A stretch of 64,000 bases of DNA from Nitrosomonas sp. Is79A3 (GTDB lineage Bacteria; Pseudomonadota; Gammaproteobacteria; Burkholderiales; Nitrosomonadaceae). The stretch lies in assembly GCF_000219585.1 (NCBI RefSeq), contig NC_015731.1, forward strand, positions 2,356,001 to 2,420,000, given 5' to 3'. Below the pieces are notes generated by a model. The model was not told where the DNA came from, did no database searches, and saw nothing but the letters and a program-made list of their open reading frames with translations. This document shows, piece by piece, positions 38,623 to 48,012 of the stretch. The stretch's first letter is position 1, and every line of letters starts with the position of its first letter. The translations under genes and the position numbers were made by a program.

Positions 38623-39744
38623 ATGAAGCATTTATTCGTATTATTACTAATGTGCCTCGCTGTCTCGTCAGTATCCGCCCAACAACAAGACATCTCCATA
38701 GCAGCTAAATCTTACATGCTCTCAGATTTTCAAACTGGGCAAGTATTGGCCGGTAAAAATGCACATGAGCGCATAGAACCTGCATCTCTGACAAAACTGA
38801 TGACTGCTTACGTGGTATTTTCCGCTTTAAAGCAGAATCAAATTTCGTTGAATCAAAACATTCCCGTATCTGAAAGCGCCTGGAAAATGATTGGTTCGCG
38901 CATGTTTATTGAGCCCACCAAACAAGTCACGGTCGATGAACTACTCCGGGGAATGATTGTTCAATCAGGAAATGATGCCTGTATCGCTCTGGCAGAAGCG
39001 GTGGCAGGCTCGGAAGCCAACTTCTCGAACTTGATGAATAAAGAAGCGGAACGTTTGGGAATGAAAAATACGCATTTTACAAACTCAACCGGGTTGCCTG
39101 ATCCCAATCTCTATACAACAGCACACGATTTGACTTTATTGGCAGCCGCTATCATCCGTGATTTTCCCGAGTTTTATCCGCTTTACTCACAAAAAGAATA
39201 CACGTATAACAATATTACTCAACCAAATAGAAACCGGCTTCTATGGCTTGATCCGCATGTGGACGGCATGAAAACCGGATGGACCAAAACTGCAGGTTAT
39301 TGTCTGATTACATCGGCGATACGGGATAAACGGCGGCTCATATCGGTGGTAATCGGCGCCCAATCAGCCAATGCACGCAGCATGGAGAGCCAGCGGTTAC
39401 TCAATTATGGTTTCCAATTCTACGATACCCTGCATTTATACAAAAAAAATGACTCGCTCACCACGATCCATTTATGGAAAGGTACTCAAAATGAACTAAA
39501 AGCCGGGTTTGACCGGGATGTTTATTTTACGTTGCCTAAGGGTCAGGCTGACAAACTGAAAGCCACCATGGAATATAAACAACCCCTGATAGCTCCGGTT
39601 CATCTGGGTCAGGAAGTCGGCACGGTAAAATTCACGCTGGATGACAAAACTGTCGAAATTTATCCATTAGTTGCCTTGGAAAAAGTTGAAACAACCAATA
39701 TCTTCGGTCGTGCGTGGGATAGTGTAAAATTGCTGTTTAACTAA
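38623..39744 (+). CDS. D-alanyl-D-alanine carboxypeptidase (PBP5/6 family)
   Basis: A 373-residue periplasmic DD-carboxypeptidase (dacA/dacC type). The start at ATG 38623 gives a normal signal peptide (MKHLFVLLLMCLAVSSVSA); the open frame from 38569 adds 18 non-signal residues. Active-site motifs are SLTK (55-58), SGN (115-117) and KTG (217-219). A C-terminal beta domain follows, ending with an amphipathic tail (IFGRAWDSVKLLFN) for membrane attachment. It removes the terminal D-Ala from pentapeptides. It lies 30 nt before the D-amino-acid aminotransferase gene. Confidence 0.95.
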   Translation: MKHLFVLLLMCLAVSSVSAQQQDISIAAKSYMLSDFQTGQVLAGKNAHERIEPASLTKLMTAYVVFSALKQNQISLNQNIPVSESAWKMIGSRMFIEPTKQVTVDELLRGMIVQSGNDACIALAEAVAGSEANFSNLMNKEAERLGMKNTHFTNSTGLPDPNLYTTAHDLTLLAAAIIRDFPEFYPLYSQKEYTYNNITQPNRNRLLWLDPHVDGMKTGWTKTAGYCLITSAIRDKRRLISVVIGAQSANARSMESQRLLNYGFQFYDTLHLYKKNDSLTTIHLWKGTQNELKAGFDRDVYFTLPKGQADKLKATMEYKQPLIAPVHLGQEVGTVKFTLDDKTVEIYPLVALEKVETTNIFGRAWDSVKLLFN

Positions 39745-39774
39745 TCCTGCCTCAACACATCGCAAAAGGTTCGC

Positions 39775-40647
39775 ATGATATATCTGAACGGTAAGTTTAT
39801 GCCCATTGAGGAAGCTTGTATTCCTGTTTTGGATCGCGGTTTTATATTTGGTGATGGTATCTATGAAGTAATCCCCGCTTATTCCCGCAAACCATTCCGC
39901 CTCGCCAAGCATCTCGACCGCTTACAACATAGCCTGGATGGCATTCGTTTACAAAATCCATTCAGCAATGCGGAGTGGAAAAATCTGCTGGAACAAGTCA
40001 TCGCAAAAAATGATGGCGAAGATCAATACCTCTATCTGCACATCACACGGGGTGTAGCCAAACGGGATCACGCTTTTCCTGTTAACGTTCCACCTACCAT
40101 TTTTATCATGAGCAACCCGCTGCTGCCTCCGCCCGCAGAACTGCTGGTCAGTGGCGCATCTGCTATTACCGCCATTGATAATCGCTGGATACGCTGCGAT
40201 GTCAAAGCGATTTCATTGCTGCCCAATGTATTGCTGCGTCAGTTGGCTGTGGATGTGCATGCGATTGAAACGATCCTGATCAGAGACGGATTCCTGACCG
40301 AAGGGGCCGCCAGTAATATTTTCGTTGTTAAAGACAAAGTGTTGCTAGCGCCGCCAAAGAGCCATTTGATGTTACCCGGAATCACTTATGACGTGATTCT
40401 TGAGTTAGCAGCAGCGAATAAAATCGCACATGAAATCCGCGAAATTTCAGAAACAGAAATACGTAAGGCTGATGAGATCTTACTCACATCATCCACGAAA
40501 GAAATTATGCCGATCACATTACTGGACAACAATTCCGTGGGAAATGGAAAACCCGGAGCGATGTTTACCCAATTACATGCACTCTATCAGCAGTATAAAG
40601 CGACGCACATGCGTGGCAATGCTTCTGGCGATACAGAAGATTTGTAA
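39775..40647 (+). CDS. dat: D-amino-acid aminotransferase (class IV PLP enzyme)
   Basis: A 290-residue fold-type IV aminotransferase. The PLP lysine is probably Lys144 in CDVKAISLLPNVL, and FLTEGAASNIFVVK matches the class IV pattern. D-Ala aminotransferases share LDRGFIFGDGIYEVIPAY near the N-terminus. It exchanges the amino group of D-alanine with D-glutamate. Its position 30 nt after a D-Ala-releasing carboxypeptidase gene suggests it recycles D-Ala, though this is inference. Confidence 0.9.
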   Translation: MIYLNGKFMPIEEACIPVLDRGFIFGDGIYEVIPAYSRKPFRLAKHLDRLQHSLDGIRLQNPFSNAEWKNLLEQVIAKNDGEDQYLYLHITRGVAKRDHAFPVNVPPTIFIMSNPLLPPPAELLVSGASAITAIDNRWIRCDVKAISLLPNVLLRQLAVDVHAIETILIRDGFLTEGAASNIFVVKDKVLLAPPKSHLMLPGITYDVILELAAANKIAHEIREISETEIRKADEILLTSSTKEIMPITLLDNNSVGNGKPGAMFTQLHALYQQYKATHMRGNASGDTEDL

Positions 40648-40688
40648 AAAACACTTCTGAAATATTCAAGCAGTATGCCGCTGCGTAC

Positions 40689-40955
40689 ATGACAGAACAG
40701 CCTTCTTTAATCGAATACCCCTGTGACTTTCCCATCAAAATAATGGGTAAAGCACAGCAGGATTTTACGCAAATAGCACTAGCGATTGTCAAATATCATG
40801 CGCCTGATTTCGATACCACAACCATGACAGCCAAAGCCAGCAAAAACGGTACTTATTTGAGTATTACATGCACCATTCGCGCCACTTCCCGGTCGCAACT
40901 GGATGCGCTGTATCAGGCATTATCGGATCACCCCATGGTAGCCGTGGTACTGTGA
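40689..40955 (+). CDS. ybeD: YbeD/DUF493 family protein
   Basis: An 88-residue ACT-like protein of the DUF493 family; E. coli YbeD lies beside lipB and dacA, as here. Visible are YPCDFPIKIMGKAQQDF and the C-terminal [18 protein letters not shown]. The biochemical role in the family is not settled. Its stop codon overlaps the GTG start of lipB. Confidence 0.93.
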   Translation: MTEQPSLIEYPCDFPIKIMGKAQQDFTQIALAIVKYHAPDFDTTTMTAKASKNGTYLSITCTIRATSRSQLDALYQALSDHPMVAVVL

Positions 40956-41632
40956 TTGATCCTGCCACGACAGCATTTTCACCGGTTCTTGAGCGGCAAC
41001 ATTTTATCGTCAAGAAAATAGGCCTATCCGATTACCAGGCTACCTGGCAAGCGATGAAAGATTTCACCATTGCCCGGACTGAAGAAACTTGCGATGAAAT
41101 CTGGTTATTACAACACCCTCCTGTTTTTACGCAAGGCATTGCGGGAAAACCTGAGCATCTGCTGTATAACGCCGGAATTGATTTAATCAAAACGGACCGG
41201 GGCGGACAAATTACTTATCATGGGCCAGGGCAAATCGTCGCTTATTTACTATTGGACATACGCCGGTTAAAACTCGGCGTGCGCGAATTGGTCAGATGCA
41301 TGGAAAGCGCCGTGATAGATGTGCTGAAAGACTATCGGATCAAGGCAGTTGCACGGGTTGATGCGCCAGGTGTCTATGTCGATAATGCAAAAATCGCTGC
41401 GCTGGGTTTGAAAATAAAGAAAAATTTTTGCTACCACGGTATCGCATTCAATGTGGATATGGACTTAACGCCTTTCTCGTACATTAATCCATGCGGTTAT
41501 CAAGGACTACAAGTAACGCAAACCAGAGATTTGGGCATAACCGATGGATTGGAGATTCTAAGCAATAAACTGGCAAACCGATTACAAGAAAAACTTCTTA
41601 AAGGAATAAGTATTTACCACCATGACCACTGA
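40952..41632 (+). CDS. lipB: Octanoyltransferase LipB
   Basis: A 226-residue octanoyl-[ACP]:protein transferase. I chose the GTG at 40952, which overlaps the ybeD stop (GTGA); an upstream ATG would lie inside ybeD. The catalytic pair is Cys181 (INPCGYQGL) and Lys147 ([11 protein letters not shown]). The substrate loop [12 protein letters not shown] is present. It moves octanoate from ACP to the lipoyl domains, on which LipA acts next. lipA starts 11 nt before its stop. Confidence 0.94.
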   Translation: MIDPATTAFSPVLERQHFIVKKIGLSDYQATWQAMKDFTIARTEETCDEIWLLQHPPVFTQGIAGKPEHLLYNAGIDLIKTDRGGQITYHGPGQIVAYLLLDIRRLKLGVRELVRCMESAVIDVLKDYRIKAVARVDAPGVYVDNAKIAALGLKIKKNFCYHGIAFNVDMDLTPFSYINPCGYQGLQVTQTRDLGITDGLEILSNKLANRLQEKLLKGISIYHHDH

Positions 41633-42566
41633 TACCCGCCAAAAGGGTGCTGACAAAACGGCACGCAATCCGATTAAAATTACCCCGCAAACTCGCAGTG
41701 ATCTACTGCGCAAACCCTCCTGGATTCGTGTCCGCTCGTCCAACAGTGAAAACTTCTACGAAGTCAAACGACTGTTACGCGAACACAAATTGCACACGGT
41801 CTGTGAAGAAGCTTCTTGTCCGAACATCGGCGAATGCTTTGGTAAAGGCACAGCCACTTTTATGATTCTGGGCGACTTATGCACACGCCGCTGCCCTTTC
41901 TGCGATGTTGCACACGGCAGACCCAAACCACCGGATGCCGACGAACCGCTTCATTTGGCGCAATCCATTGCCGCCATGAAGTTAAAATATGTCGTGATTA
42001 CCAGCGTGGATCGCGATGATTTACGTGATGGCGGCGCGCAACATTTTGCCGATTGCATCCGTGAAATACGCACCCATTCACCAAACACAAAAATAGAAAC
42101 GCTGGTACCAGACTTCCGCGGGCGGCTCGAGATTGCCCTGGAAAAACTTGCGGCTTGTCCGCCGGATGTATTAAACCATAATCTCGAAACGGTACCCAGA
42201 TTGTACAAGCAATGCCGGCCAGGCGCTGATTATGCGAATTCATTGAAACTGCTGAAAGACTTTAAAGCGGACTTTCCTCACATTCCCACTAAATCAGGGT
42301 TAATGCTGGGTTTGGGTGAAACAGATGAAGAAATTATGGGTGTATTGCGCGATTTGCGTGAACACAATGTGGAAATGCTGACCATTGGCCAATATTTACA
42401 GCCCAGTATCGGTCATCTTCCGGTAATGCGCTATGTCACCCCTGAAGCCTTCAAAGTATTCGAGGAGGCGGCGTTTGCAATGGGTTTTAGCCATGCGGCC
42501 TGCGGACCGATGGTGCGTTCCAGCTACCATGCCGACCAGCAAGCACACGAATCCGGTTTGTTATAA
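41622..42566 (+). CDS. lipA: Lipoyl synthase LipA
   Basis: A 314-residue radical-SAM enzyme that inserts two sulfurs into protein-bound octanoate. The auxiliary cluster cysteines are Cys61, Cys66 and Cys72 in [12 protein letters not shown], and the radical-SAM cysteines are Cys87, Cys91 and Cys94 in CTRRCPFC. The C-terminal RSSYHAD carries the serine ligand. It overlaps lipB by 11 nt. A hairpin lies about 25 nt after its stop. Confidence 0.96.
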   Translation: MTTDTRQKGADKTARNPIKITPQTRSDLLRKPSWIRVRSSNSENFYEVKRLLREHKLHTVCEEASCPNIGECFGKGTATFMILGDLCTRRCPFCDVAHGRPKPPDADEPLHLAQSIAAMKLKYVVITSVDRDDLRDGGAQHFADCIREIRTHSPNTKIETLVPDFRGRLEIALEKLAACPPDVLNHNLETVPRLYKQCRPGADYANSLKLLKDFKADFPHIPTKSGLMLGLGETDEEIMGVLRDLREHNVEMLTIGQYLQPSIGHLPVMRYVTPEAFKVFEEAAFAMGFSHAACGPMVRSSYHADQQAHESGLL

Positions 42567-42591
42567 GGACAAGCAGTCGTAAGGCACACAA

Positions 42592-42610
42592 GATCCAACG
42601 AAGTTGGATC
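42592..42610. terminator. Hairpin after lipA
   Basis: GATCCAAC (42592-42599) pairs perfectly with GTTGGATC (42603-42610) across a GAA loop, 26 nt after the lipA stop. There is no T-run downstream, so it may terminate only with a factor or protect the mRNA end. Confidence 0.4.
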
Positions 42611-42861
42611 CACTCACTGATTGACACAACCTGAAAATATTTTAAAATTGCGGCGCGTTCTGTGTCTTACCTTCTGATGCAGTAGTGTATTAGAAATTTC
42701 CTCGCATAGTGTTAATTGCGGTTATTGAGCCGGGGTCAGATGGAAAAACTATAGCGATGATCTTTTCGATTGAAAAGATGAAGTTTGTAACAAGATTTAG
42801 AAATTTAATTTATTAACAATGGTTCTATAACTTTTATATTGGATTGGTTTTATATATATAT

Positions 42862-43233
42862 ATGAAAAAATTACTTTTTATTGTTCTGGTTTCTATGATG
42901 TTTTCTAATAATCTCTATGCAAAAAAAGCTAAGAGCAGTACATCGAAAAGCACAACCAGCTCCAAATCTGCAGTCACACAACAAAAGAAAACTGATGCAC
43001 CGAGTCAGGCGCCCGCCGCGCAAGCACCGGCCACTACCTCTAACGCGGCAGCAGCGCCAGCTGCTAATGCACCAGCTCAGAATCCATCACTCCTTCAATC
43101 AGTTATGCCAGCGTTGGTTGGTGGTGCAGTTGGAAGCTATGTTGGCAGCAAATTGGCCGATGATGGAGAAGCTGAGAAAAAAGTAGAAGAAAAAGCAGAA
43201 AAGAAAGACGAACATCCTTTAATAGCAAAATAG
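42862..43233 (+). CDS. Small exported glycine-zipper protein, Ala/Pro-rich
   Basis: A 123-residue exported protein of unknown function. The signal peptide is MKKLLFIVLVSMMFSNNLYA. A Ser/Thr/Ala/Pro-rich low-complexity linker (residues about 22-85) leads to a glycine-zipper-like segment (LVGGAVGSYVGSKLA, about 91-105) and a highly charged Lys/Glu tail. Glycine zippers occur in outer-membrane and periplasmic proteins that insert in membranes. I set the start at ATG 42862; no Shine-Dalgarno sequence is seen, only a TA repeat just before the ATG. Confidence 0.72.
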   Translation: MKKLLFIVLVSMMFSNNLYAKKAKSSTSKSTTSSKSAVTQQKKTDAPSQAPAAQAPATTSNAAAAPAANAPAQNPSLLQSVMPALVGGAVGSYVGSKLADDGEAEKKVEEKAEKKDEHPLIAK

Positions 43234-43342
43234 AAGAAATATTATTTTCATCAACTGAATAAGTTTCCCGGATCTGTTTTTATAAGAATGTTCATTTCTT
43301 GAGCAATTCCGGCACAGCTTCCGTGCAAACCTCTATTATTTT

Positions 43343-43394
43343 GCACTGATTCGTTCGCTGTTAGCGGATCAGTGCATACTGTTCATCAGTATGC
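43343..43394. repeat. Tandem hairpins between glycine-zipper and OsmC genes
   Basis: GCACTGATTCG (43343-43353) pairs with CGGATCAGTGC (43365-43375), with one G-T wobble, around an 11-nt loop. GCATACTG (43374-43381) pairs with CAGTATGC (43387-43394), loop 5 nt; the two share GC. They lie between the convergent stops of the 42862 and 43452 genes and could end transcription, but no T-run follows. Confidence 0.45.
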
Positions 43395-43451
43395 GGACGG
43401 ATATAAGGAACAAAAAAACAGAACGCATTACTCATAGAGTTTATTTCGTTC

Positions 43452-43868
43452 TCATGCGTTATTAATCTCAAAATCATGCGTTATTTTCACGGTGTTTTTG
43501 AGCATGATCGAAGCCGAGCAATACTTCTCTGAAGACAGATTAATCGCGCGCTCGACCTGTTGCGGATTCAAGTTATTTCCTGTGATAATGAAATGCAAAT
43601 GGATATGGGTAAATACTTTAGGATCAACAGCGGCACGTTCGGCTTCAATTTCCACTACACAATCGGTAATATCCTGACGGCTTTTCTTTAGAATCAGCAC
43701 TACGTCAAAAGTGGTGCATCCTCCTAATCCCATTAACAGCATTTCCATCGGACGCGGCCCAAGATTTTGACCGCCAGCATCCGGTGCACCATCCATCAAT
43801 ACCGAATGTCCGCTGCCTGATTCAGCCAGAAAACTAACATTCCCTTGCCATTTGATACGCGTTTTCAT
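43452..43868 (-). CDS. OsmC/YhfA-family peroxide-type protein
   Basis: A 138-residue OsmC-superfamily protein. Its two cysteines are Cys51 in LGGCTTFDVV and Cys117 in SEKYCSASI, which in OsmC/Ohr proteins form the peroxide-reducing pair. The LGPRPMEMLLMGLGGC pattern fits the YhfA-like subgroup. A thiol-peroxidase role is plausible; in the YhfA subgroup it is less well proven. A hairpin terminator lies just upstream, at 43927-43956. Confidence 0.87.
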   Translation of the reverse strand: MKTRIKWQGNVSFLAESGSGHSVLMDGAPDAGGQNLGPRPMEMLLMGLGGCTTFDVVLILKKSRQDITDCVVEIEAERAAVDPKVFTHIHLHFIITGNNLNPQQVERAINLSSEKYCSASIMLKNTVKITHDFEINNA

Positions 43869-43926
43869 TGCTCCTCCGGTTGTTAGAACGGATATTTCTG
43901 TAAATATTTTTTGATGCTGAAAATAA

Positions 43927-43956
43927 AAAGCCGACGTTATTACGCGTCGGCTTTTC
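43927..43956 (-). terminator. Strong terminator after cytochrome c-552 gene
   Basis: AAAAGCCGACG (43927-43937) pairs with CGTCGGCTTTT (43946-43956), an 11-bp stem with an 8-nt loop, with A- and T-runs on both sides. It lies directly after the cytochrome stop in the minus direction and separates that gene from the osmC-type gene. Confidence 0.85.
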
Positions 43957-43971
43957 TGTAACCGGAATGAC

Positions 43972-44283
43972 TTATTTCAGGGTCAAAATAAAATCAGCTA
44001 ACGTTTTAGCATCTTCTGGTTTAACAGTAGCGTTTGGAGGCATTGGAATCGGGCCCCAAACACCATTACTTCCCTTTAATATTTTATCTGTCAAATATGC
44101 AGAAGCATCAGCTTGGCCTGCGTATTTTCCAGCAATATCCTTCAGACTCGGGCCAACCAGCTTGGTATCAACGTTATGGCAATTCAAACAACCACTGCTT
44201 TTTGCCAGATCTGCATTGGCTTGTGCAACACCGGCTAACAATAAAGCTGATGCAGCAACTGCTCCTATTAACACTTTTTTCAT
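43972..44283 (-). CDS. Cytochrome c-552 (class I, c551-type)
   Basis: A 103-residue cytochrome. The signal peptide ends near QANA, leaving about 80 mature residues. Heme attaches at CLNCH (Cys32, Cys35, His36), and Met81 in GPIPMPPN is the sixth ligand. The sequence NVDTKLVGPSLKDIAGKYA and the tail DAKTLADFILTLK closely resemble Nitrosomonas cytochrome c-552, the soluble electron carrier between the c-554/cm-552 chain and oxidase. AAGGA lies upstream. It is single-gene with a strong terminator, consistent with high expression. Confidence 0.93.
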   Translation of the reverse strand: MKKVLIGAVAASALLLAGVAQANADLAKSSGCLNCHNVDTKLVGPSLKDIAGKYAGQADASAYLTDKILKGSNGVWGPIPMPPNATVKPEDAKTLADFILTLK

Positions 44284-44525
44284 ATTTTTTTCCTTATTTA
44301 AATTATAAAAGGGTTTTTATTCTACCCTGAACTTCACAGACTTGCAGCAAATCCTGTCAGTTTGTTATTTCTGGCGCACAACCTGTTGCCATACGTACTC
44401 ATTCACCAACTGCAGCCGCCGCAACCTCTTATGATACTGCTCCAGTAAGACTTGATGGTGGAATAATTAGTTCCAGCAGAAACACTAAAGCCATCATCCA
44501 TGGAAATCAGTGTTGCAATGCATAG

Positions 44526-46199
44526 CTAATCCGTTATGGCTCCGGCACTGGCACTCGATACCTGCTTCGCGTATTTTGCCAATACCCCGCGCGAATAACG
44601 CGGCTGTGGCGGTTGCCAATCGGCACGCCGTTGCGCCAAAATCGTATCCGGAACATTCAATTGTAATAACCGCTGTTCGGCGTCAATAGTAATCGAGTCG
44701 CCTTCCTGTACCAATGCGATAGCGCCTCCGACAAAAGCTTCCGGCGCCACATGCCCGACCACCATGCCATAGGTACCTCCCGAGAAGCGTCCATCGGTAA
44801 TCAATCCGACGGAGTCTCCCAGTCCCTCACCGATCAAGGCCGAAGTCGGTGACAACATTTCCCGCATACCGGGCCCGCCTTTAGGGCCTTCATACCGAAT
44901 TACCACGACATCTCCGGGCTGTATTTTGCGGGCAAGAATCGCTGCCATGCAGGTTTCTTCCGATTCAAACACGCGTGCGGGTCCAGTGATTTTAGGATTT
45001 TTAATTCCGGAAATTTTTGCGACACAACCCTCCGTGGACAAATTGCCTTTCAGAATCGCCAGATGCCCTTGGGCATACATTGGATTGTTCCATTGGCGAA
45101 TCACATTCTGGTCGGCACGCGGCGCATCGGGAATATCTTTCAATATTTCTGCAATGGTTTGTCCGCTGATGGTTATACAATCTCCATGTAACAGACCATG
45201 CACCAGCAGCATTTTCATGACCTGAGGAATACCGCCCGCGCGGTGCAAATCGGCCGTAACATAGCGTCCGGAAGGTTTTAAATCACACAACACCGGCACT
45301 TTGCCACGCATCCGTTCAAAGTCATCAATGTTCCACTCGACTTCAGCAGCATGCGTAATCGCTAGAAAATGCAATATCGCGTTGGTAGACCCTCCCACCG
45401 CCATGATCACGGCAATGGCGTTTTCTACTGACTGACGGGTAATGATGTCGCGCGGTAAAATTTGTTTTTTGATGGCATTGACCAACACCTCGGCAGATTG
45501 CCCGGCACTGATCAGTTTCTCTTCGTCTTCCGCCGACATCGTGGAAGAGTACGGCAAACTCATGCCCATCGCTTCAAAAGCGGATGACATGGTATTAGCA
45601 GTGAACATGCCGCCACAAGAACCGGCGCCAGGACAGGCATGCCGCTCTATCTGCAACAATTCCGCGTCATCGATTTTATGCGCACTGTGCTGGCCTACTG
45701 CCTCAAACGCGCTGACAATGGTTAAATCTTGGCCTTTATAATGCCCCGGTTTAATCGTGCCGCCATAGACAAAAATTGCCGGCACGTTCATACGTGCAAT
45801 GGCAATCATCGCGCCCGGCATATTCTTGTCACAACCGCCAATGGCAATCACACCATCCATACTTTCCGCCTGTACACAGGTCTCAATCGAGTCAGCAATC
45901 ACTTCGCGTGAAACCAGAGAATATTTCATGCCTTCCGTACCCATCGAGATCCCATCCGACACCGTGATAGTGCCGAACATCTGCGGCATGGCACCCGCCT
46001 GCCTCAATGCCGCTTCCGCTTTTAACGACAGCTCATTCAAACCTTTGTTACACGGCGTGATAGTGGAATAACCATTGGCAACTCCCACGATTGGCTTATC
46101 GAAATCCCCATCGTTAAAACCAACGGCGCGCAACATGGCGCGGCTGGGCGCGTGTTGCGCGCCTTGGGTTATGGCCTGGCTACGTTTATTGTCTGGCAT
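44526..46199 (-). CDS. ilvD: Dihydroxy-acid dehydratase
   Basis: A 557-residue iron-sulfur dehydratase of the branched-chain amino-acid and pantothenate pathways. The cluster cysteines are Cys50 (TPCNKGL), Cys123 ([10 protein letters not shown]) and Cys195 ([14 protein letters not shown]). The C-terminal [15 protein letters not shown] is conserved. It dehydrates dihydroxy-isovalerate and dihydroxy-methylvalerate. Its start lies 106 nt from the divergent lgt gene. Confidence 0.96.
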   Translation of the reverse strand: MPDNKRSQAITQGAQHAPSRAMLRAVGFNDGDFDKPIVGVANGYSTITPCNKGLNELSLKAEAALRQAGAMPQMFGTITVSDGISMGTEGMKYSLVSREVIADSIETCVQAESMDGVIAIGGCDKNMPGAMIAIARMNVPAIFVYGGTIKPGHYKGQDLTIVSAFEAVGQHSAHKIDDAELLQIERHACPGAGSCGGMFTANTMSSAFEAMGMSLPYSSTMSAEDEEKLISAGQSAEVLVNAIKKQILPRDIITRQSVENAIAVIMAVGGSTNAILHFLAITHAAEVEWNIDDFERMRGKVPVLCDLKPSGRYVTADLHRAGGIPQVMKMLLVHGLLHGDCITISGQTIAEILKDIPDAPRADQNVIRQWNNPMYAQGHLAILKGNLSTEGCVAKISGIKNPKITGPARVFESEETCMAAILARKIQPGDVVVIRYEGPKGGPGMREMLSPTSALIGEGLGDSVGLITDGRFSGGTYGMVVGHVAPEAFVGGAIALVQEGDSITIDAEQRLLQLNVPDTILAQRRADWQPPQPRYSRGVLAKYAKQVSSASAGAITD

Positions 46200-46263
46200 G
46201 CTTGCTCCTGAATGAGATAAAAATACAATTTATGACAAGGCGTACGATTATCACAAACGCACT

Positions 46264-46272
46264 TGGTATAAT
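46264..46272 (+). promoter_or_regulatory. Extended -10 promoter upstream of lgt
   Basis: TGGTATAAT (46264-46272) has the TGn extension plus a perfect -10 hexamer, 33 nt before the lgt ATG. A -35 match is weak, as is common for extended -10 promoters. Confidence 0.5.
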
Positions 46273-46305
46273 GGTTCGTATTTTACCGTAAATAAGGCCG
46301 AAACT

Positions 46306-47127
46306 ATGCTCGTTCATCCTCAAATTGATCCCGTCGCCATTTCTCTGGGGCCACTTTCCGTTCATTGGTATGGATTGATGTATTTAATCGGCTTTGTGCT
46401 ATTCATCCTGCTAGGCCGTTATCGCATTAAACACAATCCGCATTCCGTCTTTACCTATGAAATGCTCGATGATGCGTTGTTTTACGGCATGTTGGGCGTG
46501 ATCCTAGGCGGACGCCTGGGACATGTGCTGTTCTATCAATTCGGCTATTACCTGGAGCACCCGTTGCAAATCTTTGCCATCTGGGAAGGCGGGATGTCTT
46601 TCCATGGCGGGTTTCTCGGCGTATTCGTCGCTATGATCCTGCTGGCTCGCAAACACAATCTGCCGTGGCTAGCAGTAACCGACTTTGTCGTCCCATTGAT
46701 TCCTCCGGGATTGGGAGCGGGCCGTATCGGCAATTTTATCAACGCCGAATTATGGGGACGCCCCACCGATGTTCCATGGGGAATGGTGTTCCCGTATGTC
46801 GACGAACTCCCCCGTCATCCTTCGCAGCTTTATCAATTTGCCCTCGAAGGTGTGGTGCTGTTCATCTTCATCTGGATTTATTCGTCAAAACCGCGCGCAA
46901 CTGGTGCTGTCACCGGCATGTTCATGATCGGCTACGGCGTTTTACGTTCGTTTGCAGAATTCTATCGTGAGCCGGAAGATGGTTTTATGGGGGTGCTCAC
47001 ATTGGGAATCACAATGGGACAATGGTTGTCCATTCCAATGATTTTGGCTGGAATAACTGCGTTAATTTGGTCAAGACGTCAAACAGTTAGTACACAAAAT
47101 AATCCACGTAAACGTAAAAAACGTTAA
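46306..47127 (+). CDS. lgt: Prolipoprotein diacylglyceryl transferase Lgt
   Basis: A 273-residue inner-membrane enzyme with about seven membrane segments. The Lgt signature [18 protein letters not shown] (about 144-161) carries the key Arg and Glu. It attaches diacylglyceryl to the lipobox Cys of lipoproteins; substrates in this window would be FlgH, the Sel1 lipoprotein and the NodT-type outer-membrane factor. The tail RKRKKR is strongly basic. Confidence 0.96.
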   Translation: MLVHPQIDPVAISLGPLSVHWYGLMYLIGFVLFILLGRYRIKHNPHSVFTYEMLDDALFYGMLGVILGGRLGHVLFYQFGYYLEHPLQIFAIWEGGMSFHGGFLGVFVAMILLARKHNLPWLAVTDFVVPLIPPGLGAGRIGNFINAELWGRPTDVPWGMVFPYVDELPRHPSQLYQFALEGVVLFIFIWIYSSKPRATGAVTGMFMIGYGVLRSFAEFYREPEDGFMGVLTLGITMGQWLSIPMILAGITALIWSRRQTVSTQNNPRKRKKR

Positions 47128-47206
47128 CCGTGATGAAATTTTATTTGAAGTAATTTATCGCAGCCATTTCTTGCAGTATTTATTCTTGTGATTTGCTCAG
47201 TACTTG

Positions 47207-47410
47207 TTACAGCTGCATAAAGATTAAATATTGCGGCTGCGCACTCTGGAGCTTTCTATCTTCCTCGCTGCACAATGTGTAATCCTCATCAACGTTATGA
47301 AGCTCTGCCAAGGTATGAATCCAAAACAAGCGCTCTGCCGTGTGTGAACTTTCCATTACCTTCTCGAGGAATTTGAACTTGATCGAAGCAGTAGCAGATA
47401 GAGTTTTCAT
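47207..47410 (-). CDS. Small protein of unknown function
   Basis: A 67-residue ORF (MKTLSATASIKFKFLEKV...) with ATAGGTAAA before its ATG, convergent with lgt. There is no signal peptide or motif I recognise. It may be real, given that the stretch from lgt to 47576 has no other ORF, but it could also be chance. Confidence 0.4.
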   Translation of the reverse strand: MKTLSATASIKFKFLEKVMESSHTAERLFWIHTLAELHNVDEDYTLCSEEDRKLQSAQPQYLIFMQL

Positions 47411-47575
47411 TTTACCTATCAATTATCCAATGACGACAACTGAATTCTAATTCCTTATATAAATTAACATCGCCTAATGGTTTCCCTTAGTTAAAAACCA
47501 AGGTTTCCCCAATATACTCATCGCATTGACCAAGTTAAGATGGCATCGTTCGTTCATCTTCTGAGGGTATTTATC

Positions 47576-47959
47576 ATGAAAACACTAAAACTTTCAACAT
47601 TGCCAGCTTTACTGGTGCTTAGCCTATTCGCCTCATCGGCATTCGCAGTCGATGGTATTGATGATAGCAACCATGCTGCTTTGACAAAGTATTATGAAAA
47701 CCTGGCTAAGGATGCAAAAGCGAAATTACAAGAAAATAAAGCGGCACTTGATGAGTATGAGGCTCACCCTTATTACTATGGCAGACAAGGCCAAGATTTC
47801 CAATCGCATACTTCCGCTAATATTCACGAATATGAAGAAATTTTGGCAGAAAGTTTGAATAACGCTGATCTTCATAGAAAAGTGGTCATGGAACAAGGCA
47901 ATCCGGTCATTAATAAAGCGAAGGTTAATCTAGATGGCGATTCTTCGGCGGTAAGATAG
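47576..47959 (+). CDS. Small exported protein of unknown function
   Basis: A 127-residue exported protein. The start at ATG 47576 is preceded by GAGGG and gives a signal peptide MKTLKLSTLPALLVLSLFAS ending SAFA. The mature protein is helical and charged (DAKAKLQENKAALDEYEAH), with HPYYYGRQGQDFQSHTSANIHEYEE, rich in His, Tyr and Glu. No cysteine is present in the mature part. I do not recognise the family. Its downstream terminator is now split from it by an IS element. Confidence 0.75.
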   Translation: MKTLKLSTLPALLVLSLFASSAFAVDGIDDSNHAALTKYYENLAKDAKAKLQENKAALDEYEAHPYYYGRQGQDFQSHTSANIHEYEEILAESLNNADLHRKVVMEQGNPVINKAKVNLDGDSSAVR

Positions 47960-47988
47960 TAGTAACAACAGCAAGCAGTACGGCAATA

Positions 47989-48006
47989 GGATCCTGCAAA
48001 GGATCC
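47989..48006. terminator. GCAA-tetraloop hairpin after the 47576 gene
   Basis: GGATCCT (47989-47995) pairs with AGGATCC (48000-48006) over a GCAA tetraloop. The IS target duplication begins at the next base (48007). It lacks a T-run, so it may be an mRNA-end structure rather than a terminator. Confidence 0.45.
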
Positions 48007-48012
48007 TAAATA
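48007..48012. repeat. Left copy of 6-bp target duplication TAAATA
   Basis: TAAATA abuts the left inverted repeat of the IS; the same six bases follow the right inverted repeat at 49758-49763. Confidence 0.7.
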
